Part shown: positions 27,362 to 38,184 of the stretch, piece by piece
Numbering within the stretch: position 1 is the stretch's first letter
Layout of the letters: every line of letters begins with the position of its first letter
Assembly: GCA_037074765.1 (NCBI GenBank)
Contig: JBAMDO010000049.1
Coordinates: 1-64,000 of the forward strand
Source: Mansonella perstans
Lineage: Eukaryota > Nematoda > Chromadorea > Rhabditida > Onchocercidae
DNA length: 64,000 nucleotides
Direction of reading: 5' to 3'
Position numbers and translations under genes: made by a program
The notes under the pieces: model-generated
Database searches by the model: none
What the model was told of the DNA's origin: nothing
Seen by the model: only the letters and a program-made list of their open reading frames with translations

Positions 27362-29133
27362 AAGTAAAATTGAGATAGCGAATGTTTGGCTCAAAAAAAT
27401 AAAGAAAATCTCTACAGAGATTAACGAAAACAAAGATCAACAATTGCAACAGTGTCTTCTACAGATTGTTCTATACTTTCTGCAGTTTAGGACAGCTTAT
27501 TATCTTTCTAAAGTCTTGACATGTTTGTTTCAGTAATATGTTGACAATGTAGGAAAAGATTTCCCACAAGCAGATATAACGACCTATAAGCATTGATTTT
27601 TTAAAGTGTGGAGTGTTTTTTGTAGCATTATAGCATCCAAATGCCTCATTGTTGGGGTGGGGTCAGAGTTCAACGCAGTGATCTCTGCAGGAGGAAAACA
27701 TTTCCCTCCGAAAATCCAAAGACTGAGGTCAGACACAAAGGTGAGCGTAGCTCGAAAACTTCCCTTGCTATTTTTGAAATTGCGCAATCCGCTCCGCACG
27801 ATTTCAATGTTTCCTGTCAAAAAAACAGCTAGTCGTCCCAAAGGTATTTTTTTTCAACAAATTTTGTATTGAGGATATTTGAAATTTTTAAATTTCGAAA
27901 AAATTTTCTAATTCTAAGGAAAAATCTGTGCAAACTTAATTTAGCAATTTTTTACTATTAGATCAAACTTTTTCAGTTAAACGACACAGAAGTAAGCGGC
28001 CTAGAAGGCGAATATCTTGCCGGGAGAGATGGCTGGTAAGAAGAATTTAGTTCCTTTAAAAATTTTCAAACAGATTTTTCATTTTCTTGCAGCTATTGAA
28101 ATAAATATTTCACTGGGTTCATATCAGAAGCATTTGCTGAATCCAGTCCTTTACTTTAATTGATTAATATAATCAAATTACATTTCAAAATACTGATGGT
28201 AACTTGAGGAATAGGCTAGTAATTAACACCTGTGGAATAAAGTGCTGCTAAAGAAAATGAAAAATGTTTAAAAAAGGCGAACGATTATGAATGAGATCTG
28301 CAGAATCAAAATTCTGCACATTACTTGCAGAAAGTTTCTTTTGCCACAATTAGTAGTGAGGAACATGAAATAGAAACAAATATTTCAGTAACAAAAAAGA
28401 GATGGCCGGATGGACTCTCGCAAAAAAATGCTTAGAATATCCCAAAGTACTGATGCAGAATATGTCAAGAAGTCAAAACATGTTACCCTTTCAATTGTCA
28501 GCAGCATTGTCAGCTACAATGCAATGACGAAATTTCAAAATATATTTCGTTTCATTATTTATTTTCTTCTTTCAGAAAAAATATTATAACTTAAGCTTGT
28601 TGGGATGGCTAACTAAACCACTTTCACCTTTGCAATCTGATTATTCAGATTCAGACGACGATTCACCTTCTCCAAGTCCTTCACCACAGAAACTACTGGT
28701 AGAAAACGAATCTGGATCGATGCAATCAGCAGAAATACCAAATGACCCCCAGTTCGCCACACCAAACATCCATCTGTTCACCGAGACGGTTTTGCCACAG
28801 CTAGAACTCCACAGTTCACCACTAATTTTATCAGCTCAAGAATCTAGTGATCAGCTACCATCATATTATTATCTTCCAAATATGATTCAACATATTCAAC
28901 AATCGCAGCTATGCACCGATGCGGGGGATTTCCTGATTCCTTACACACCGATAACAGTGGAAGAAAGGTTCGCTGGTACCGATGAAGTTCATACAACAGT
29001 GATCAATACATGTGGAATGACCAATCTACCATATACTCTACATGATGATGATCCGTTTGATACGAAATATCCAAAATTTAATACATTGCTACCTTCTATA
29101 TCAACATTTTTCAATTCTCATCACAAAAAATAA
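27362..29133 (+). CDS. Unrecognised multi-exon protein, 5' end unresolved, at least 313 aa
   Basis: I do not recognise this protein. Best exon chain: 27362-27522, 27634-27740, 27977-28035, 28389-28446, 28576-29133. Phases 1, 0, 2 and 0 close across the four introns, and the strong donor AAAG|GTGAGC ends exon 2. The last exon (about 185 codons, stop at 29131-29133) is the most secure: it opens with KKYYNLSLLGWLTKPLSP, then a Ser/Asp/Pro-rich tract (SDSDDDSPSPSPSP), then a Pro/Tyr/Thr-rich tail ending in FFNSHHKK. The upstream part has a predicted-helical stretch (WLKKIKKIST...) and basic patches. No signal peptide or transmembrane segment is evident in the visible part. The first listed exon begins in phase 2, so at least one upstream exon with the start codon is missing. 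A second internal chain with other frames (ATG at 27641, ending at a TAG near 28432) also has consistent phases but does not reach the last exon. Confidence 0.55.
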
Positions 29134-29398
29134 TTTTGATTATCATATACAACCATATATATTTATTTTCTCTGCCGATAATCTGATTAAATTCTCTGCT
29201 AATATAAGATAGAAACACGGCAGTCTATTATAATACTTACTTATCGCACACATTTACAACCTCGTCTTCGAGGGAATTTTCGAGAACGACTTCAAGACAT
29301 AACATTTGAAAAAAAATTAGATATTTTTTAATCTCTGTTGTGCTCAAATTGAAGGCATCAAAAAATAGGATATTCAAAATCTATTATTATTCAAGGAT

Positions 29399-29462
29399 TT
29401 GAAAGTAGAAGTTCTGAGTCCCCGAGATTTTGAAAGTAGAAGTTCTGAGTCCTCGAAATTTC
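29399..29462. repeat. Two-copy direct repeat (about 34 bp)
   Basis: TTTGAAAGTAGAAGTTCTGAGTCC occurs twice in tandem, followed by CCGAGA or TCGAAA. Confidence 0.8.
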
Positions 29463-30999
29463 TTTTTACTCAAAACAAAAATTAAAGATTCTGTTTGTAC
29501 GACATGATTTAGCTTTCATATGATATGATTCGATTTCTCTTTTATACAATAATTTCAATTTCTTAGTCTTCCATGACATTTCTTTCATATTTCCAAAAGT
29601 TCCCACCGTAGTTAAGATTCTGCTATTGTATTCATTTGATAATATACCTCAACATATATGCAGTTTGTTTTTTCAGCAGGGATTTACTCATTCAAAGAAA
29701 ATATAAAGCGAAATATTAAAACAAAAAAATAAACTGGTTTTTTTTTTCTCAGTTCTCGTTTTCTCGAATTTCAAATTTGTAGCTAGAAAGTAGAGTTTGT
29801 GTATTTACGCGGGATCACTAAACAATTCTTTATTTTCATGCTTCCATACTTAAATTTCAAAACTTAAATATTAATTTTACAAGTAACGATAATAATACAA
29901 CACTATTTTCATAGCTCCTAAAAGTGCCTTTAGCTATTTAACTTTTGATCGGACTGTTTCTTGAAATCTTGAAATTTCTCACTTCTATGAAATGCATACC
30001 ATGACCTTTTAATTTTATGCCTTTTTTAAAGGGAATTGTTTATGAATGAAAGTGTACCATGTTTTCAAAATAAAGTACTTTAAAATAAATTGAAAACTAG
30101 AATTGAACAAATCTGTTTTATAGCATTAAAATAGAATATAGTGGGAAAAAATTTCAAATTCACAGGTAGGGAATCATTTATAATTACTGAAATTTTGAAA
30201 GTCCATATAAGTATCGTAGTAATTCTTGTCCCGAAAGTGAAAAAAACAAAAACAGATTTGTGATACTTTACGTCAAAATAACAATTTTAATTGCTGTCAC
30301 AGCAAATTGTACACAGTTAACCTTTTTTCATTACTTACATACAAAGTTATTGTTCAATTGGAAATTTGTTTAAACATTGTAATTTGTAATTGTATTGCAT
30401 GAAATCAATATACTGATTTATTATTGTCATCGGAATATTGTAAATTGATTACTTGAAATACTTGTTCTGATTTTCAATTATCATATCAGTTGTATTTTTA
30501 GCTTTAAAATTTTCATTTTGAATATATTCCAAACATTCAAATCATTTTTATGAATAAAATTTCATTATTTTGAATTGGGAATATTAAAGAATCATTTTGA
30601 GGAATATTAAAAATTCATTAAAAAACGATCAAATAATCGATTATCGAAAAGCTATTAAACTACCTAACACACAGAGAGCAATGCAGAACAATCCCTCTAG
30701 TTGTCTATCAATTGAAAAAAATGTTGGTCGGTAATAGACGATGAGAGCAGAAAGAGAGTGTCTGAGTTGAGAGGAGAGAAAAGATCGATAACAAGTAGGA
30801 GAAATAGTATTGCATGGAAATGAAACAATACTGTGAGTAAGAAAAAAAGACAAGAAAGTGTGTGACAATTAATAGATTTGGTCATCATTGTGACATAACT
30901 CGTCGTTTTGCATTTATGTGAAAAGCATTGGGAGGAGAAATGCTCGTTAGAAATTGACTGTGCAGTAGAATAGGCTTTGTTTAGAGATAGCAATTAACG

Positions 31000-31140
31000 A
31001 ATATTTGTGTAATACAGTATTTGATTACTTCTACGAGTATTTGTGTAATATAGTATTTGATTACTTCTACGAGTATTTGTGTAATATAGTATTTGATTAC
31101 TTCTACGAGTATTTGTGTAATATAGTATTTAATTACTTCT
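31000..31140. repeat. 36-bp tandem repeat, about four copies
   Basis: Four nearly identical units of GTATTTGTGTAATATAGTAT followed by TTGATTACTTCTACGA. The first copy has AATACAG in place of AATATAG and the last has AATTACTTCT and breaks off. The high identity suggests recent expansion. Confidence 0.92.
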
Positions 31141-33136
31141 CATAAACTTAGAAACCATAGCACAAATGAAACTGTTCTAATTTCATTTGGAAAATTCAAA
31201 TTTCTGATGTTTTATTGATAGTGCAATGGGATTTTCCAGTGATTTCAGTTCTCCGTGAATATATATATATACGAGAAGTATTCGATTTAGACTTAACAAT
31301 TCCGTTATATTTCTTAAAAGTCGAAACGAACTTTTTTTTTTCTTCAACGATTTCCTTTTTTTTTTAGAGTGTCTTTAGGAGTGTTAAATGAACAATTATT
31401 TCATTTGAAATTTGAGAAAAGATAAAATGTACTTTTTTTAAATGTTCGTCTTTGCACATTTTTCTACATTCTAGTCTAGCAGTGATAAATTATCTAACAA
31501 AGTCATTTCTGATTTCGATAAATTTGATAAAAAAAAGAAATCGTTGCATACAGATACGAATGGAATTTGCAAAGAATATGTTTTTTTGGAGAAATGGTTT
31601 TTCGGCAATGACAAAAGAGTGTAATTACTTATCGGAAACATTCACTTATTGGTGCATCCTACTGATCAGCAGAAATTCTATCAGATATATTTAATAAAAT
31701 ATCATAGTGTGATTGGAAATTGTCTATGGCTAATAGGAATTTATGCTTCATATGGATCATGCTTCGATTTAATAGTAGAATGAATGGAATGAAGTTTTAA
31801 AATGATGGTCAGATCAGTTTCTTCTTCACATTCTCAAAGGTTTATATTTTTCCGAGACAAATTGATAGTGAATTTTGCTTTTTTTTTTTGTCTTTTTTAA
31901 GTTGCAGCAGAAAGTGTAGAAATATCTTAGTTTTTCTCATGTTTTGCAAAAATTCGTGTTTATTTCTTACTTAGAAACTAAGTAAGTAATAAGCGATGAT
32001 CTAGACTGAGTAAATTTTAATTTTTCGATGGATTTTAAAATATTTTTTATTTATTCTTAATTGCTTGGATATTACTGTTGTTGTTGCTTAATTACAGCGT
32101 AAAATTTATTTTATATTTCAAACAGCAATGACGCTTCATTTTTGCTTTTTTAATTGCAAATAAAATTTTAAAACATTATTTGATGTAGCTGTTGCTTTTT
32201 TTTCACTTGTTATATTTAATTTATCATATTTCAAATTTTTCGATATTTGATATTTGGTAAAATCTATCAAATTCCTATTTCAATATCATAAATAATTCAT
32301 TATTTTGTAGCACAGATTTTTACATTAGTTAATTGTATATTATATATAAACAAGTGCTGGATAAATTATTGAAAAAGGCTGACCTGTTGTGAATCCAATA
32401 AAATTTATCTTTTCTCTGAAACGAGTATGGTTTACTTTACTATTTTGTGGTTATTCTTGATTATTGTTCATCATTGATTCAAAAAGAGAACTTTGTACAA
32501 TGATTAGGAATTTCATGGATTAACTAATAGTGAAAAGTGAGCTTAAGTGAACTCTTCTGAATAGTATTGTTTTGTTTGCATAGTTTTTCAAACATACATT
32601 ATATTGTTGTTGTGTTGCGGTTATTGAATGAGAGATAATAGAAAGCAAAGGTTATCTTTGATGAGTAATCGATTATCTTTGATAAGAAAGGTTGTTTTAA
32701 TCGATGACGAATGTTTTAGTTTTAGTTTATGTCCATGCTATCCTTGATGGCTGTAATAAAGTTCCGAGATCAGTGCACAGGTGCTTACTAAAGCAATGAT
32801 GAATGCTAATGAAGTAATTGTTTAGCTTTTATGTTTAGCTTTTTTTTTTTTTGTAGATATGATTGGTCGAAACTCAAATCACAAGATCGGAAACAGAAAT
32901 CAAAGTAGCTAGGTTGAACATCAAATATTTCTGAGAAATGCAATCAATACATAAGCGAATACTTGTAGATGCCGAAACTTGTTTCGAATTATTCGATATA
33001 TCTAAACTGGTAAATGCACCATGATATGCCATGATTTTCAATGGATTCATACTCATCTGTTTTATTTGTAAGGCGTGATACGCTATGATTATAGTTTCCA
33101 TTATCAGTGCAGAAGATTGAAGAAGATCATTTTACA

Positions 33137-33146
33137 GGAATAGAAT
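33137..33146 (+). promoter_or_regulatory. Very short leader after a trans-splice-like acceptor (CMC2)
   Basis: An acceptor CATTTTACAG ends at 33136, only 10 bases before the CMC2 start codon. Such a short leader is normal for nematode spliced-leader mRNAs. There is no upstream coding exon to pair with. Confidence 0.5.
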
Positions 33147-34076
33147 ATGCAGGCCGATCTTTCATACTATTCACACACTATTGAATGTAATTTTTTGATT
33201 GAACGCTTGGAGCGTTGTTACGCTGTCCATCCTCTTGGTTTGCTTTTAGGCGTATTTCTTTAAATTTCTGTCAAATTTTCTTTGTAATCCAAGTTTGAAA
33301 AAAATTAGGTTTAAAATTTTTTTTTTTCATTATTCTAATGTTTAGGAAAGTTTTTTGGCTATTGCGATAAAGAGGCAAGTGATGTCGTCCTCTGTTGTCG
33401 CGAAGAAAGAATTTTAAAAAGGTTTAAAAAAATTTCCGAATTGTTTTTTATTTCATTGCTTTTTGAATGTAACATTATGATTAGTGTTTCTGGATCTTAC
33501 GAATGTTTTTTAGACGTTTTGTTGTTTTTTTTTCTTGAAGGAAAAGTAATCCTCGTTATTTACCGAGACCAGAAGAAAATCGCTGTTTGCCAGAGAGTTC
33601 ATATACAGATACTCTGAAGAAATTGAAGGAAGAAGGTATCCTCATTAGACCAGAAGGTGTATTTGTCATTCATTTATTTTTCTCTCTGTTGCCAAAAATT
33701 ATCTGTGCAATACAATAAATATAAGTTTGAAATGTGGTATTTTAGTGATTATCTCGATTAGGATAGATAAAATTAAGGAGAGCGAAACACGAATAGATTA
33801 TTCCAGCGCAAAATGACAACTGAATAACTAGGAAGGAGTTGTATTCTGATGGCTAATTCTATAATAGACGTATGTCAATACAAAAATATCAGAGTTATTT
33901 GTAGATGAAATAATAGAGATTCAGATGAATAATTCCTTGTTTTTTGCTATATTAGGAAAATGTTGATGTAGGAAGCGCGTAAACGCATTACATAAGAATG
34001 TACATCAGAATAAAATAACTTATTATTTCTTACAGATTGTGACCGGCGACAGTTTCGGCGATCAGAAGTTTCCTGA
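33147..34076 (+). CDS. CMC2: COX assembly mitochondrial protein 2 (CMC2), 4 exons, 107 aa
   Basis: Small twin-CX9C protein of the mitochondrial intermembrane space involved in cytochrome c oxidase assembly; such proteins are imported and oxidised by the Mia40 relay. Exons: 33147-33237, 33346-33421, 33541-33656, 34036-34076, with phases 1, 2 and 1. The N-terminus MQADLSYYSHTIECN and the core KFFGYCDKE match the CMC2 family pattern. The two CX9C motifs are Cys14/Cys24 and Cys37/Cys47, predicted to form two disulfides in a helical hairpin. Cys48 directly after the second motif is an extra cysteine. The C-terminal tail after about residue 60 is longer than in the human protein (about 79 aa) and is basic at its end (DCDRRQFRRSEVS). 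The start is the only ATG after the leader acceptor. CMC1 is less likely because the KFFGYC core is CMC2-like. Confidence 0.88.
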
Positions 34077-34893
34077 ATTTTTTCACATAGTTTCTTTAGT
34101 GTAAACTGCTTGAGGAACAGTACAGGGAAATTGTGGAACGATGGACACTATGAAATCATTATTCTTTTATTGATTTGTAAAATTTTTTTCAGAACTTCTT
34201 ATGAGGTTATTTTCTTTTGAACTTTTGGTTAAAAATTTTTTAACATGGTACGTTTATTTTTATCACAAATCTCGGTCCCATACTTTCATAATTTGATAGA
34301 GATGAAAACATTGCATATCACATTAGTTTTGGATTTCCCAAGGTTAGCTGACGAATTAGCTGTGAATCCTTTTTTCTGTGTATAGATCTATGACTATTTT
34401 AGGATTTTAGGACAAAAATTACTGTAATTTCATATTGTTCACTATTCCAAATTTCCATTTTTCGGGTTATCGAGATCATTGCAACAAATTATTGTATCAG
34501 GAAATTAATGTTTCAGCTATATCTTATGCACATACTCTGTATCTTATAAGAAATCTGAATGTGCTAAAACATCAAACACATTACTAAACATTTTCATTTT
34601 TTTTTAAAAAAGATAGAATTTTAGATGACTGATATTATTTGCCTTAAAAAGAGCTATAAAAGCAGTCATGATGAGAACAGCCGAAAATATAGTGAATCTT
34701 AGGCTCGCATTAACTTTAATTTCACATTAACTATCGCAGTTTTTTTGCTGTTCTTTTCGTGGTCAGTTTTGCAAGAAAAAGGAGGACGAAGTGAATTCCT
34801 AGCAGTGAGTTGAATCTCTTAACACGTTTCCCTTCGTTAATGATTTTTATAACTTCAATTTAACACTTGAATTTATCCTGGTCACTAGATGTT

Positions 34894-34966
34894 GTTTATC
34901 AAGTTTTCGAAGTCAAATAGCACAAAAAATATATTTCGAAGTCAAATAGCACAAAAAATATCTATG
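34894..34966. repeat. Two-copy direct repeat (about 29 bp)
   Basis: TTCGAAGTCAAATAGCACAA followed by AAAATAT is present twice in tandem. Confidence 0.85.
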
Positions 34967-36003
34967 TAGTGTGTAACAAGTTTGAAACCAGTTTTGTTTT
35001 TTTCTTGCAAAGCTTATCACAAAGTACAGCAGTATCTAATAAATATTTTAATCACCCATTGGAATATTCAGATGATACATTGCTTTGTGATCTAACTTAA
35101 TTTTAACAAGTGTCATGTTCTCAATTGAATTGCTATAAGTTCATTTTTACCGATAAGACTTTAGCAAAGTAACATTGCACTGGTATGTTGACTACAAAAG
35201 ATTACGCGTAGCAATATTGATCATAAAACATTATTGAGGAACAAGTGATGAATAACAAAGTTCTTTAATCGAAATTAAAATTTATTGAAAATGATCATTA
35301 TGACTGTACTGTGAATATAAATATCTTAAGAATGAATGTTGTGCTGTTGGGAAATCATGATTGCAGTGATAGAATAGGATAAAATTACGAAAACATCATA
35401 GCAAAGTTATTAATATCTTTTTTTGGTTTCTCCAATTATTGGAAAAACTCTGAAATCTTTCAGCGAATATTAGGTTAATAGTTATTGTTGCGTAGTGACT
35501 TGTAAATTTGATCTGGTTTTGTTGCGATACATTTTTACATAGATTCCGTTTTATGCATAGTTTTTTTTCCATTTTTTCCATTTATCTCATTACAGTCCAA
35601 TTTGTGGTATTTTACGGGAAAATTTCCAAAACCTTTAGATTTTAAAGTGATGGCCACTTTGCAGATTTATGGGCTTTTTTCACCGTAGAAATGGATGGTT
35701 CGAAATGTTGAAGACCCAGAAAGAATTCATTTTCGCCACATTTAACTTTACTAAGATGAAAAGTTTGAATTTGATAACATGTTAATTGAATTTAGAAGAG
35801 CAGTCCTAATGTCATTTGTCAATATATCAGCCATGTGTTGCTATTTTTCAGGAAATTTTTTGCTGTCCAATATTTTCTTCATATTTCTCGGCTGAAGTCA
35901 GTGAAAAATTGATCAAGTCAGATCAGAAATCATAAAGTGTAAAGGAATAATCTGTATTTAAAATTACAAATTTGAAAAGTGTGAAAGAGAGAATGTTTAT
36001 AAA

Positions 36004-36062
36004 GTAGGATGAAAGTCATCTTGGACGTGAAAATCATCTTCGACGTGAAAGTCATCTTCAAC
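36004..36062. repeat. Three-copy 18-bp repeat
   Basis: Three diverged copies of GAAAGTCATCTTGGACGT (variants AAAATCATCTTCGACGT and GAAAGTCATCTTCAACG). Confidence 0.75.
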
Positions 36063-37246
36063 GAAATTTTTTTCTTATTTCAGTTCTCATTGAAAATGTC
36101 ATATTTGACTTGGGATGAAGAATTCAAGATTTTAGAAGGCAGATACTGAAATAAATTTTATTCAAAATAAAATTTAATGGATGTTTTTACATTTCGATTT
36201 GCTTTTTTTGGTAGAACATTATTGAAAACATTCGTAACATAATAAAGTAGTAATTTCAAATTAAAGCAGTGAGTGAATAATGTCTGGAATCATTAATTAG
36301 GAGTGAATAAAACTGTAGCAAGAGTAGATGGAATATACTGTAGTCTATTTCTTGGCCTATGTTAACAGGTAATGCACGATATCGTAGTTACTCAGTCGAA
36401 ATTTATCCAAATTGGGTGCAGCAAAATATGTGATGCCAGAATGTTTCTCAAGAATTACAATTTGAAAAAGAAATAGAAGATCTGGTAACTTGACCTGCTT
36501 ACTTTAATGTTTTGATCTAGTTCATGAAATATTAATTACTATTTCATGAATTATTTCGAAAATGCATCATCTTCATGTTACTTGAAAAATCATTATTATT
36601 TAATTATTTTGAATATCAAGTAAATCTCATATTTACGAAAAATCTATTTCTAAAAAGCTAAAATAACTGCTGCTGCTGCATTGTGTTTTAGAAACTATTA
36701 ATAAAATTCAAAGCATTTGCACATTGTCCAAATGGACTAAATAACGTCATACTATAAACCATTATTTAATTATTGAAATGCAAATTTAAATGAATGAAAT
36801 TGAATTGCGCATTTAACAACATTTAGTTAATGCATCGAATTTAGTTTACGCTTTATTTGTATTTCATCCAATTTTGTAAAACTTCGATGTTTAACAAATG
36901 TTTTTCTTTTTTTTGCTATTATTTCTTTTTTACCTTATCACAGATGACATTCATTGTGATAATCTGATCAATCGTATCAGCTAGATGATCAATTCTTAGC
37001 AGTTCCATATCATACTTTCCAAATACCTGTGCAAAAATGATAACGCTGCAGAAACAGGTAACCTTATTGGATGATCCAGTAACCGATACGGTGATATCTG
37101 TGTTATTTCGAATTATCGGAAGAAAACGCTAAAATCATTCTTTGCTCTTTCGGACTTTCTTCAAAGGTTACATCTCATCATCATAAGCCTGAATTTTCTA
37201 ATGTTGCTCTTTCTACTGTATCTTCAAAACATTTGGCAAGAAGTTG

Positions 37247-37268
37247 TGTATGTGTGTGTGTGTGTGCG
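37247..37268. repeat. (TG)n microsatellite
   Basis: A short TGTGTG run in the unc-16 upstream region; on the - strand it reads as a His/Thr repeat within a spurious frame. Confidence 0.75.
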
Positions 37269-38123
37269 GAGAAGCGTAAAAGAAAGGAATCGATTGGGGT
37301 GAGACAGAGTACTGCATGAAATAGTAGAGAAAAGGAGGTGTTGAAGGCCTTTGAGATAAATATTTCAGATGGAGTGTATGAGGCACTTCTGAGTGATGCT
37401 TTATGTGACTAAGCCTTTTTTTTTTTTTTTTGTTAAGCCTTCTTTTTACATTAATCTCACTCAAAAACTATTAACTCATAGCATTATTTGTACTGCATTG
37501 ATCGTAATTCAGGAATGGGGGAAATGGTGGATGATATAGGCGCATTGATTTAGTTGATAATTTTCCATTAATTTCAACTACTTTGATCGATAAAAGATTC
37601 CATAGTGATTACTTCTTGCTTATACATTCAAAGTTATCAATGATAACTTTATCTTAAGGTATAACAAAAAATCTTTGTAATACCTTAAAATGGATATCAA
37701 AAAGTTTGATAGTTAAAATGTGAAATAATAATTGATACATCCTTTCAATCCTTCATTTCAATTTAGAAAGTATGTTAATATCTTCGAAGATATCTTTTCG
37801 AAGATTTATTGAAAGTTTAGAAATTAGAATTGATATATTGAAAATATATTTCCTCAATTAGCACATGTTTGATTAATATATAATTTCAGAAATGATTAAA
37901 TTCTTTTAAATCTTTAAAATTTTTTTTTTTTTTTTGCTTATTTATTGTTCATTAATCAAAATTAATTTGTGATATTTTCATAATTTAATTATTAGTTTAT
38001 TAAATTATGAAAATATCAAATTGTTAAAAGTTAAATTAATTACGAACATTTGTTGTTGTTGCATAAGCGTCGTTGCTACATTTTCGATTCATTTTTGAAT
38101 AATTGCTTTTAATTATTTTATAG

Positions 38124-38184
38124 CTGGCTCTGAATTGGAGTTAGCGGTTACGCCCCCAACTTTGGGGCTAATATTTTTGCCGTG
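38124..38184 (+). promoter_or_regulatory. unc-16 5' leader with a GC-rich hairpin
   Basis: An acceptor TTATTTTATAG ends at 38123, 61 bases before the unc-16 ATG, and fits a spliced-leader site. The leader includes GCCCCCAACTTTGGGGC (about 38150-38167), whose GCCCC and GGGGC arms can pair to form a compact stem-loop. It stands out in AT-rich surroundings and could slow scanning ribosomes, but this role is inference. Confidence 0.45.

Larger units (their letters stand above)
29134..33136. other. Intergenic region with tandem repeats, no gene recognised
   Basis: A 4-kb AT-rich gap. It holds a two-copy repeat at 29399-29462 and a 36-bp tandem repeat at 31000-31140. Two overlapping - strand open frames at 30641-30993 are rich in Ser/Phe/Leu/Cys because the + strand here is purine-rich; they show no coding character or splice sites. 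Confidence 0.5.
34077..38123. other. Intergenic region, no gene recognised
   Basis: A 4-kb AT-rich gap upstream of unc-16. It contains direct repeats at 34894-34966 and 36004-36062, a short TG run at 37247-37268 and poly-T runs at 37416-37431 and 37919-37935. The region is likely to include the unc-16 promoter, but no defined element can be named from sequence alone. Confidence 0.5.

Noticed and set aside
30641..30993. Two overlapping - strand frames rich in Ser, Phe and Leu resembling membrane segments
   Set aside because: The composition follows from a purine-rich + strand; no start context, splice sites or motif.
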